Shown here: positions 51,205 to 61,360 of the stretch, piece by piece | Layout: every line of letters starts with the position of its first letter | Position numbering within the stretch: the first letter of the stretch is position 1 | DNA from: Pyropia yezoensis | Taxonomy: Eukaryota; Rhodophyta; Bangiophyceae; Bangiales; Bangiaceae | Direction: 5' to 3' | Assembly (NCBI GenBank): GCA_009829735.1 | Contig: CM020618.1 | Location: 19,577,346 to 19,641,345, forward strand | DNA: 64,000 bases | The notes under the pieces: generated by a model | What the model was told of the DNA's origin: nothing | Databases searched by the model: none | What the model saw: the letters and a program-made list of their open reading frames with translations, nothing else | Program-made: the position numbers and the translations under genes

Positions 51205-52344
51205 TTAGGCGCGGCCGGGGCCACGTCCACGTCCACCACGGGTGGTGCCACGAGCCCCGCCGCGACCGCGTCCCGACCCGCGCGTGTCGGCGGCGTCCGC
51301 GGCGAAGGAGAACCCCTGACCTCCGGAGCCGGTGGAGCGCCGTCCGCCGCGCTTGGGGTAGGCGAAGCCGCGCTCGGCAGCGCCAAGCTTGGCGGTGGCG
51401 AGCGTGTCTTGGCGAGCGACGCGGGCAAGGTAGCGGCGGGCCCCGTCGCCACGGAGGGTGTTACGCGGGACGGCGTCAGCGTTGGAGAATGCCTCGGCCA
51501 GGGCGGGCTCGGTCTGCCGGAGGGCGAGGTAGTCATATCGTGAAACACCGAGGGCGTAGAGGCGGCGGAGGGCGCAGGTGAGGTAATCGATGACCTCCCG
51601 GCGGCGATCTTCCGTGGCGTCGGGGGCGTGCCGGACGGAGAGGACCTCGTTGAAGAGCTGCTGCGTCCAGGCGAGGATGCAGTACCAATGACGAGCTTCG
51701 AGGTCGTCGCGGCTCCCCAGCGTGAAGGTGGCGTTGTGGGCACCGTCGTCCGGCGAGAAGGGGACGGGCATGCCGTCCGAGCGAAGGATGGCACGGGGGA
51801 TGTCAAAGGCTTGGAGCCAGTCTCCCGCTCCGGGGGGCACGACGCGGTCGAACCCGTCGTTGTAGCCCTCGGCGTAGCCGTACTCGTCCGTGTAGCCGGT
51901 AAGACGGGCGCCGCCACGGGGTCCAACGCGTGCGCCCGAGACGAACCCGCGGTAGTCGTCGGAGACGTCTGAGCCGGGTGCGAGGTCGGCAGCTGCCTCG
52001 TAGTCGGCAGGCGTGCGGCCGTCAAGGAGGAACGAGGCGCCAACTGCTTCCCCTTCGATCGGCGGGATGCCGGTGGCTGCGGCGGTGGGGGGGATGGTGA
52101 CCGAGGGGGTGCCCCCGTCAACGCCCGTGCCGCCTTCATTGCCGCCTCGAGCCGCTGCTTCTCGTTGGGGCGGAGGCGGCGATGCATCATGCGCAGCGAT
52201 AGAGCGCTGCGCGACGGACAGGTCCAGACGCGTCTGCGACAGGCTCGCCTCGGCCGCGGCTAGGCGGGCGCGCAGTGCGCTGGCGTCCAGGGGGGGGGGC
52301 ACGTCGCCCGAGGTGATGGTCGGCGGCGAGGGCGTCGCCGTCAT
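51205..52344 (-). CDS. DIRS-like gag
   Basis: 379 codons from ATG 52344. A predicted coiled N-terminus (LRARLAAAEASLSQTRLDLS), a Gly/Tyr-rich middle, a helical core (EARHWYCILAWTQQLFNEVL, VIDYLTCALRRLYALG), and an RGG-rich basic tail (RGSGRGRGGARGTTRGGRGR), which would bind RNA. Position before RT and the RGG tail support gag; I have no sequence homologue in mind. Confidence 0.65.
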   Translation of the reverse strand: MTATPSPPTITSGDVPPPLDASALRARLAAAEASLSQTRLDLSVAQRSIAAHDASPPPPQREAAARGGNEGGTGVDGGTPSVTIPPTAAATGIPPIEGEAVGASFLLDGRTPADYEAAADLAPGSDVSDDYRGFVSGARVGPRGGARLTGYTDEYGYAEGYNDGFDRVVPPGAGDWLQAFDIPRAILRSDGMPVPFSPDDGAHNATFTLGSRDDLEARHWYCILAWTQQLFNEVLSVRHAPDATEDRRREVIDYLTCALRRLYALGVSRYDYLALRQTEPALAEAFSNADAVPRNTLRGDGARRYLARVARQDTLATAKLGAAERGFAYPKRGGRRSTGSGGQGFSFAADAADTRGSGRGRGGARGTTRGGRGRGPGRA

Positions 52345-52755
52345 TGCGCTGCCCCTTGCAGGGGGCGAGCGCGGTCACGTCAACCACAGGCAAGTGTATT
52401 CGGAGAGGGGGAGCGTAGTCTTCCTCCGCCTGGCGGAGCTCCACCGAGGCCGGGCACTGCGGATGTGGTGGGTCCAGAGGTTGGACACCGACGGCGATCG
52501 GCCAGGTTACTTCCCAGGCCGTCCCCGGAACAGAGGGGTGGAGCTCGCCCTTCTCGAGTGGGAGTGCCGAGCCAGCGTCAGGCTCCGGCAACATCTCCGG
52601 GGAATGAAGACACCCGCTTTGGCTTGGGACAGCCGACCGGCAGGAGTCACGGGGCTCGGAGTTCCGTTCCCCGGGTTGGTGGGTCCGCGCCACGACTGGT
52701 GCCGGAAGGACCGGGTAGGAGCTCGAGTCGAGCCCCGCCGGGATCATTCGGTGTC
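52345..52755. other. Spacer between the DIRS-like and old gypsy elements
   Basis: No gene. Probably the 5' terminal region of the DIRS-like element followed by the LTR or leader remains of the old gypsy element, but I could not identify repeat ends in either. Confidence 0.4.
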
Positions 52756-55700
52756 ATGGATGACTCTGTGTTGACCGCCATCGCAGCAGTAGTGCGCGAT
52801 GAGGTGGGAAAGGCGTTTCCGGGGAGTAGTCCTCCGCGTGTACAGGCCCCTAGGCGGCAGACTCGCCGTGAGAGTCGACGCACTCCCCGACGAGATGTGC
52901 ACTTTGAGTCTCAGTCCTCCTCGAGTGTCGAGTCGGGCGATGAGTATCGCGGCCGACGAGATCGTGTGACTCACATGGACCGACCGGGGACTAGAGTGGT
53001 CCCTGGGAAGATAGTGGTGAATGGCCCACTGTACCAGGGCGTCTTCGACTGCGAGACATGCGTATTGGTCATTAAGTCGTTGATCTACACCAACAGTCAG
53101 GCGTGCACTCTGAGCCGACGCAAGAAACATGTTGCCCCATACTTTGGGGGTCGATCCGAGTGAAATGGAACCCCACACTTTAAGGTCTTCCAGTTTTTGC
53201 GTAAGTTCGCAGAAGCCTGTGATAACAGCGATGTCTCTGAAGCTGAGGCGTTTTTCGTGCTTCAGGACTTTGCCAAGGAGCCTCTCCGCTCCGAGGTAAT
53301 GAACATCATGCCCAGTCAGCATGGTGGCAACCCGGGTAAGGTCACTTCCTACCTGGAGTTGGTCAGCTGGCTGATCAGCCTACACGTAGACAAAGCCTCC
53401 ATGGCTGCATAGGTTGAAGAGCTCAACCGCGCCACCCAGAGTAAGCGTGAGGAAGAGCGGGAGTTCGCTGAGCGACTGCGCCTGGTGAACCTCCTGTGTG
53501 GCTTTATCCACACCCAAGGAGTCATGAAGGGGCGCGTTGTGGAGGGTTTTCCACAGAGCAGCTCGCGCGACTGTGCGCGAGCGCAACACGCCGAGCATGA
53601 CTTTGGCGGAGTTGGCACGCATCGCCCAGACTAAAGGCGATGAGTACAGCTGGATCGTGTCTGAACAACTGAAGGAGCGAGAGAAGGCAGTTAAGGGAGC
53701 GGAAGCATGTCGCTTCCGCAGAGCTGCGAGGGTACCTGGCTACACTCGGACCTACCCTGCAGTGGCTTCACCGTCAACTCGAGGAGCTGAAGAGGTGGTA
53801 GCCGCCATCCCTGACAAGTCTTTGGGGAAGGCGGGACCAGCGGCATCGGTGAGTGATCGGCCGTGTTGGCAGTGCTCCAAGTCGGGACACTGGGCAGCCC
53901 AATGCCCCACTCTGGATGCCCGACTGAAAGCGATGTTGGATCGCAGTCCGAGGCTTGGTACTCCGACGACTGATGCGGGTGCTCAGCCCCACACCACTCG
54001 TGTGACGGCCACGACTCAACCTAAGCCGGAGGACGAGTCCACGCTCGAGGAGGGAGAAGACTCTACCCCTAGCTCAAGTGGCGACGGCGCACCAGCATCC
54101 GAGTCGGATGAGGGAAACGCCTGGCCGCAGGGGACAAGACTGACCCAGCTCTTCCAGCGGCGACGAAGTGGGCTGCTTCGCACTCACCGACTTATGGGAG
54201 TGTGAAGATCCTGACACGACCTCGCGGAGTTAGTCTTGAGCCAAGGCCCCACCGCGGAAGCACGAACTGAGTAGGAATGTGTCGGTGCTGGTAGGGAGTA
54301 GCTACCAGGTCGCAGCTCGACTCTGGCTGCATGAGGGATATAAGTTTACCTCTCGTGTCGTAGTCGACACAGGCTCGGCCGTCTCCCTCATCAGGAAAGA
54401 GTTATTGCTAGATGGGACCGAGGTGAGTCCAGTCGACCCACCCGAGTGGCGCAGGTATGATGTCAATGGGGGACTCCTCCCCATTGTTGGGTCTATTGCA
54501 TGGACTGTTTGCATTGGGTCCTACCAGACGATGGTGACCTTTAAAGTAGTCTCCAGGATGTCGGTCCCAATACTCCTGTAAACTGACTGTGTGGACTCCC
54601 GCGTCCCGGCCGTCTGTGGCCCGGAACGATTCATTTGCATTCGTAATGAAGATACTGCCCCCATCTCGCGGAAGGGAAAGACTGCTTCCCCTACGACTCA
54701 CCATCCAAGGGAAGACTCCCCCAAGGTTGGCGCGTCACGGGCCCATGTACGAGTGTACAGGGGCACGGTTATCCCGCCTCGGTTAAGAAAGTATGTGCGT
54801 GTGCGCACTACCTTCTGGGGGAACGGACAAGCTTCCCCCACCGACCGGGCGTGCCAGACTCACCAAATGCAAGTTGCACGGGGCCCCATGACTTGTGGGG
54901 ATGACCTACCTTGGTGGGTCGAGGTCCTGAACACGTCGAAGAAGCCTCGACGTCTTCCCGGAGGTATGAAGATAGCGTCCATTTTTCACCTACGAGGGCA
55001 ACGTCATTGCTGTGACTCAACAGCAATGGGAAGAGATTGGAGCGGCAGAATCTGCCGGTCAAGCGACGATATCGCCGGCTGAGTCGCCGACGGTACATCG
55101 GGAGAATGTCCCGGAGTGTCTACATGGACGAATGGATGAGTTGATCCAGAAGACCACAAGTTGTGGAGTGGTGCCCTTGGACTCATCAAGGCTACCGAAC
55201 ACATACTCGTGTTGAAGCCAGGGGCCAATCCAGTGCGCTTGAACCCCTACCGCATGGAGGCGAGCTCACGGGAACTCACCCAGGAGCAGGTCCAGCGCAT
55301 GGCGGACATGGGCGTCATTGAGCCTAGCTCGGGCGAATGGCCGAGTCCCATAGTCTTGGTGCCCAAGTCAGATGGCACGATGCGGTTCTGCATCGACTAC
55401 CGAAAGTTAAACGAGCGGACGGTAAGGGACAGTGACCCCTTAACCCGTATAGACGATTGCCTCGACTCACTCGGTGAGGCACAGAACGTTTCCACGACGG
55501 AATGCATGTGGGGTACTGGCAGATCCCCATAAGGGAGGAGGACAGGCATTTGACCGCCTTCAAGTGCCACTGTGGAGTTTACCAGTGCACACGACTCCTC
55601 TTTGGGCTTTGCAACGCACCTGCGACTTTACAGCGAGCTATTGACCTGATACTCGCCGGTGCCAAGTGGCAGTTCGCACTTGTATACCTGAACGATATCA

Positions 55701-57690
55701 TTGTGTTCTCCGGGAGTGCCGAAGGACATCTGCCCCCCTTCGACAGAGGGTTCACCCTGCTGAATGAAGCAGGAGTGACACTCAAACCTACGAAGTGTCA
55801 CCTCTTCAGTAACGAGGTGGAGTTCCTGGGCCATATAGTAAGGCCAGGTCGCATTGGGGTCAATGAGAGGAGCCTCATGGCCATCCGTCGGGCGAATATC
55901 CTCCTGACGCAGACACAGCTCAGGAGCTTCCTGGCTATGTGTAACGTGTACAGACGCTGTGTGGCGAACTATGCCAAAGTGTCTGCACCGTTGAGCCGCT
56001 TAGTAAGTTCTGAGGTGCCTAAAAGATTGGATGCCCCGTCACCCCCGGAGCAAGAAGCGTTTGACAGGTTGCGAGAACTCCTCTGCAACCCACCGGTGCT
56101 AGCGATCCCCAGACCCGGGGCTCACTACATCGTTGACGTGGACGCGAATTACGACCAACTTGGTTGTTACTTACTCCAACAACAGCCTTCGGGAGACTAG
56201 CTACCCGTTGGCTACTTTAGCAAGAGACTCTCACCTGCGCAGAAGAACTACACTGTGACAGAGTTGGGAGGCCTCGGCGTAGTATGGGCAGTCTCCATGC
56301 TACGGCCCTACATCGAAGGAGGTAAGTTCCTCATTCGATGTGACCACAAGGCTCTGGACGAGATACTAACCACTACGGCCTGCACGAATAACCGAATAGA
56401 CTGATGGCGACTCTGCCTTGCTGAGTTCGACTATGACGTCGAGTACAGGCCGGGCCAGAAGCACGCGGTTGCGGACGCGTTGTCTCGCATACCGACGGAT
56501 TTGAAAGACCCTTCTCCCATCCCTGAGGAACTTCCCTATATGGCAGTGACTACCCGTTCCGGCACCTTCCTCGACCCGAGGCGGCCCGAAATGGCCAAGC
56601 TACTTCCTGTGTCTCTGGACGAGGTTGTCCAAGCACAAGGGCGCGACAAACTTTGTCGGCAGCTCAGGAAGGAGCTGGACGAAGCTCAACCAACTCGGCT
56701 TTTCCTGAACGATGACGGCATACTCTGCCGCAAGGGTTATACCCTGGGGGAAGAACAAGTCGTTGTCCCAGAGTGCTACGCGAGGGTATCTTCCAACGGT
56801 TACAGTCCTCCCCGTTGGGCGGGCACCCAGGGTCTACAAATATGTAGCAGACCCTACGACGTAATTACTACAGGCCATCACTCGTGGCCGACGTGCATGG
56901 GTGCTTCGCCGCCTGTGCGACGTGCGCCAAGAATAGTCTCATGGAGTCCCGGCAAAGTTCTGCCATGAGACTCTTCCCTGCGTCGGAGCCGTTCGCAGCA
57001 ATAGCAGTGGACCTACTCGGCCCACTACCGCGAACAGCTGATGGATATGAGTACCTTCTGGTGATGTGTGATCGCTTCACTAAGTTCACACGGGTATCCC
57101 CACTCAAGGATATCACGGCAGTGGACGTCCTGAGAAAGTTGCTCGACGTCTGGGTCGCCAGTTATGGCATACCCGGCTCTATCCTTTCGGATAACGGACC
57201 GCAGTTCGCGGCCGTCCTTTATCAGGCATTCATGAAGATGTTGGGGGTGCAGACGAACTACGCCACCCCCTACCACCCCCAGACTAATGGGCAGGTGGAG
57301 AGATTCAAGCAGACCTTAGTGCGCCACTTGCGTAACTATGTCCACAAGCATGTAGTCACATGGGCTCGTTATGCGTCACTACTCGTGACAGCATACAACT
57401 CCCAGGTACACAGTAGTACGGGAGAGGCACCGGTTGCCTTTGTATGCCCTCGACGACTTCCGCCGGTGGCAGTGGAACGTCTTACCCACACTGAGGCCAG
57501 ACTCAAACACCGAGCCAGGCAAAAGAATATCTACTCCTGAGACTGGAGGATATGATACCCCTTGTCCGGGCTACGATGGACAAAGCTCAAGCCCGATACA
57601 AGAGGCACTTCGACGTTCGAGTTAGAAACCGTCGAGACCGCCTCCGAGTTGGAGATTGGGTCAACGTGAACACCTAAGACAACCAGGGAG
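52756..57690 (+). mobile_element. E3: old, broken Ty3/gypsy element related to E1/E2
   Basis: Plus-strand fossil with the parts of the E1/E2 family in order: gag remains (GVFDCETCVLVIKSL aligning with the E1 capsid text), a zinc knuckle CWQCSKSGHWAAQCP, a protease motif VVDTGSAVSLI, RT from 55.2 kb ([21 protein letters not shown]), RNase H, and integrase (VDLLGPLP, SDNGPQF, VERFKQT) to about 57.6 kb. About ten breaks. No LTR pair found, so it has probably lost its ends. Clearly much older than E1 and E2. Confidence 0.88.
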
Positions 57691-58042
57691 GGAAACTGGT
57701 CGGGGGGGAGGGGATGCATCTTCCGCCCCCCACCCCAGGGACTCCCGCGGGACGCGCCCCTGCAGGCGCGGTATGCTGACGCCGCACGGCGGCGGCGAGG
57801 CTCGGAGACGCGACCCCCGGCCGCGGCGCTGCCAGGCGCCGCGGTGACTTGGGGGGGGGCGCAGGGGGGGGGGGGGGGGGCGGCTGCCCCGCCCGCCGTG
57901 TCCCCGCTGGCAACCTTCTCGCCACCGCGGGGCGCTGTCGGCACATCTGGCGGGCCTCTGGCGGCGCGCAGCCGCCACGAGCCTGCCCCCTTGGCCGCCC
58001 CACCGGGCGGTCAGTCCGGCGTGCGCCAGCGGGGCCCCTCGC
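57691..58042. other. GC-rich spacer
   Basis: Contains long G runs (57850-57882) and Gly/Arg/Pro-rich open frames on both strands that I regard as non-coding. Confidence 0.5.
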
Positions 58043-58233
58043 CTGCTCATGGTTCTGTCGCCATGAGCATTCTCAGTGACCTTGTTTTGGTATGTTGAGG
58101 CACTGTTTAAAAGGTGGTCTCTACCATTGTTCTTCGGGGTGTGCGTAGTGATGGCTTGGTGCAATTCTGCAAGGCGTCTGCAACAGGAACATCCAAAGTC
58201 GCAAAATTCGTAGTCGGTTGCATTCCGCGGTCT

Positions 58234-58315
58234 CGTCATCGACTGACGCGCAGACACACAGCAGGTGTTCGTCGCGTCATCGACTGACGCGCAGACACAC
58301 AGCAGGTGTTCGTCA
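58234..58315. repeat. 41-bp tandem duplication, two copies
   Basis: CGTCATCGACTGACGCGCAG and the following 21 bases are repeated immediately; copies start at 58234 and 58275 and look identical over the period. Confidence 0.88.
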
Positions 58316-58417
58316 GCGACGTGCTTCTGTTCGTCTGCTCATGGTTCTGTCGCCACGAGCATTCTCAGCGACCATTTTTTTGTTCTGCTGAGACACTCTT
58401 CTAAGAGCGGTCCGTAT

Positions 58418-58660
58418 TAGGGGTGGTCAGAATACTGGTTTTTCAGCAGAATACCCGATATATTCGTGTTATCCGAAATATATATTCAAAGAATACTGAC
58501 GAAATTCATTGCTGAAAGAGAATGTGAGCGCTGTTCTCGCATGTTAGGCTGGTTGTGACGCTATTGTCCCACACACCCTACGGAGAAGAGCGTTTTTCTA
58601 CGGTTTGTGGCCGCCTTTACATTGAAAAGTATTATCCGGATATACTCCTGACCACCCCTG
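58418..58660. mobile_element. 243-bp hAT-type MITE
   Basis: Left end TAGGGGTGGTCAG and right end CTGACCACCCCTG are inverted repeats with only the outermost base unpaired; the right end read inward is CAGGGGTGG, a hAT-like terminus. The 8-bp target duplication GTCCGTAT is perfect (58410-58417, 58661-58668). The inside is AT-rich, non-coding, with ATATATTC-type repeats. The related unit at 58043 lacks it and serves as an empty site. Confidence 0.88.
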
Positions 58661-58719
58661 GTCCGTATCTTTGTTCTTTGGGGGTGTGCATGGCGATGGC
58701 TTGTGGCAGTAGTGCAGAA

Positions 58720-59099
58720 CCTCAGTCAGGACCAAACACACCACAACCAAGTATGACCGACGAATGAGGGAGCGGTCCAGGCAGACTAAAACAGGGTCGC
58801 TGAGAACACTGGTGAAGTCATAAGTGCGAGGAGGTGACTAGAAGTGCCTTGTAAAGGCCCTCGAACACGCAACTTTTGGACGTCTGTTTGAACGCACTGT
58901 CTGAAGAGGCTGGGCCCCCCTGGTGGTCATGAACAACGTAAGACACATCTATAAGATGTACTGAAGCACCGTCAGTCGCGAAGTGCCACAAATGAACCCA
59001 TCGGGCGCGCACGTGCAAGCGCCCAGAAACACATGCGAGGACCTCAAACCCAATAATATGAACGAACAATGAGGCGGGGACGGGTGCCCAGGCAGCAGC
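58720..59099. other. Spacer without recognisable gene
   Basis: Less GC-rich than its surroundings; only short open frames. No repeats or RNA gene identified. Confidence 0.45.
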
Positions 59100-60960
59100 G
59101 AAGGTGCACAGCGGCGGTGGGGGAGGGGCAGCAGGCAGCCAGCAGTCACAGAAGCTTGCGGTGGCGCCGGGGGACGGCAACCTGAACGCGACGGCCGTGC
59201 CGGCAGCGCCGGCCGCGGGGGGGCGCGGCCAGATAGCGGCAGCGGCGGCGGCGGCCGAAGAGACGTGCAGGCCAACTAGGGGCAGAGACCGCCGCAGCGG
59301 CGCTGGCAGGGCGGTGGCCGCTGGCGGCGGGAGAATTAGCGGCTAGCCGGAGGGCAGCGGCCAGCCGGTGGTGGCAGCAGCCCTGGCAAGCCGGCAGCAG
59401 CGGCAGTGGTAGAAGCCGGCCGGCGGCCGCCGCCGCAGCGGCGTAGGGGCAGCAGCCAGCGAGCGGCCGCGGGGGTGGCCGCCAGCGGGAGGCAGGAGCG
59501 ACAGCGGCTGCCGCGGCAGGGCGGGTGCGGCGACCAGCCAGTGGTGGCGGGGGCGGCGACCAGCGGCGGGGACGGGGGTGGCAGACATTCAGTGGCGGCG
59601 GCAGCGGCGGCCGCGGCACCGGTCGGGGCGGGGCGATGAGCAGCCGGCAACGGGGGGGGTGCCGGCTAGCCGGCGGTGGCGGCGGCCGCGGACAGCCGGC
59701 AGCGGCGGCCGTCGTGACAGCCAGCCGGTAGCGTCGGCGGCAGCAGCGGCAGGGCAGCGGCCAGCGAGCGGCGGTCAGGCGGCCAGGTGGCAGCGGCGGT
59801 GGCCGCGGCCGTGGGCCGATGGCCAGGCGCCAGCGGCAGCGGCGGCGGCGGGGCCGGAAGGGGGGGGCGACCAGCCGGTGGCGGAGGGGGCGGGTGCCGA
59901 CCGGCGGTGGCGGCCGCCGCGGTCAGCCGACGGTCGCGGCGGCCAAGGCCAGCTGGCGCCAGCGACGGCAGATACGGTGGGGGAGCGGCCAGCCGGCGGC
60001 GGCGGTGGTGGCTGCCAGCCGGCGGTGGCAGGGGGGCCAGTGGCCGGCCGGCAGCGGCGGGGGGGAATCAGCGACCGGCGACCAGCACGCGGCGGCGGTG
60101 GCCGCGGCGGGAGGGGGACCAGCCAGCGGGCGGCCGCGGGGGCTGCGGCCAGCCCGCGGCGGCAGGAGGGCAGAGGCCGGATGGCGGCAGCGGTGGCGGG
60201 GGCGGCCAGCAGGCGGCGCCGGTGGCCCCGGCAGGGAGGCAATGGGCAGGCGGCGGCGGCGGCGGCAAGGGCAACCTGGCGGCGGCGGCGGCAACGGCAA
60301 CCTGGCGGCGGCAAAGGTGGCTGCCGGCCGGCGGCGGCGGAGGACAAACGGCCGGCCGGTGGCAGCGGCGGCGGAGGCGACCAGCCGGCGGCGGCGGCTA
60401 CCGCGGTGGGGAGGGCAGCGGCCAGCTGGTGGTGGCGGCGGTGACAGGCAGCCAACCCCAGCGGCGGCCGGGAGAGCGGCGGCAGCGGGGGGGGGGGGGC
60501 GACCAGCCGCGGCGGCGGGGGTGGCCACTGCCCGGCTGCGGCGGCGGGGATGCTGCCGAACAGCGGCAGCGGCGGCGGCGGGGGCAGCCGGCGGCGGCGG
60601 CCGCCGCGACGGCGGCGGGGGCAGCCGGCGGCGGCGGCCGCCGCAACGGCGGCGAGCCGGCGGCGGCGGCCGCGGCAGCCGAGCGGGCACCACTGCCAGC
60701 CGGCTGTGGCAGCGGCGGCACCCAGCCGGCGGCGGTGGAGGGGACGGCGGCGGCCTGCCGGCGGCTACGGTGGCGGCCGCGGACGGCGGGCGGCCAGGTG
60801 GCGTCGATGGGGGGCGGCGGCCAGCCGGGCGCGGTGATGGCGATGGCCGTGTGTGCCATGCCACCCCGTCAGAGCGTGGCGAGCGGCGGCGCGGCGGGTG
60901 CATCGAAGAGGTCATCGTGGGGACGGAAGGGGGTCGCCGTGGGGGTGGGTGGGAAGGAGG
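59100..60960. repeat. GGC-rich low-complexity block of about 1.9 kb
   Basis: Irregular reiterations of GGCGGCGGC, GACCAGCCGGCGG and GGCCGCGG with no fixed period. G runs lie on the plus strand almost throughout. Long open frames in several phases on both strands (Gly/Arg/Ala or Pro/Ala/Arg) result from the lack of stops and overlap each other, so I call none a gene. Strong strand asymmetry could favour G-quadruplex formation. Confidence 0.7.
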
Positions 60961-61360
60961 ATGACCTGGGCTAGGGGGGTGCCGGTGGGGGTGCCCGGCG
61001 AAGGAGCGCTAGGTGGCCCGAGAGAACGCACGCCATTGGCTGATTTGCCTTCGATCTTTGACACCCTGCTATGGATCTTTGCTTGGTCGAAGATTGAAGG
61101 CTGTGGTCGAAGCTCGAAGGCTGTGGTCTCCCTGGTTGCATGATCCAGAGGTGGCGTTTAGCTAAAACCTTGTCATGCTTCCAACGAAGAAGCGGACTGT
61201 CTGCCCGCTTCGGCTTGACATCCGCCCTGTGGTGACTTCGCGCACACTCCCGCCACGGTGACAAAGAGCACCCTCTTCCACTTTCCTCGACTCAAGTGCT
61301 GTCGCAGGTCCAGCAGCCCCGAGACTCGAAGGCGACGACGGGCGGGTGCCGGAGGGAAGC
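60961..61360. other. Upstream region of the RBR gene
   Basis: Expected to hold promoter and 5' UTR. A 20-bp tandem pair, GGTCGAAG then ATTGAAGGCTGT or CTCGAAGGCTGT, spans 61085-61124. No TATA box seen. Confidence 0.5.

Larger units (their letters stand above)
48068..52344 (-). mobile_element. DIRS-like retrotransposon (tyrosine recombinase class)
   Basis: On the minus strand: a gag-like ORF, reverse transcriptase, RNase H with the C-terminal extension found in DIRS/Ngaro elements (HTVDLFATELNARCPWFYSR), and an overlapping tyrosine recombinase ORF, with no LTRs or integrase. That combination defines the DIRS order. The outer ends are not certain. The 34-nt direct repeat may be one half of split direct repeats of PAT/Ngaro type. 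About one or two breaks are apparent. Age cannot be estimated without matched termini. Confidence 0.85.
58043..58719. repeat. Diverged direct duplication (58043-58170 and 58335-58719)
   Basis: Both units begin CTGCTCATGGTTCTGTCGCC, continue GAGCATTCTCAG, then GAG(G/A)CACT, then TTGTTCTT-GGGGTGTGC and GATGGCTTG. The second is longer because a 243-bp MITE sits inside it at a point where the first is uninterrupted. Confidence 0.8.

Noticed and set aside
59578-60974. Long Gly/Arg/Ala and Pro/Ala ORFs (up to about 395 codons) on both strands
   Set aside because: Several frames overlap in the same GGC-rich repeat; composition mirrors the DNA and no domain or start context is present.
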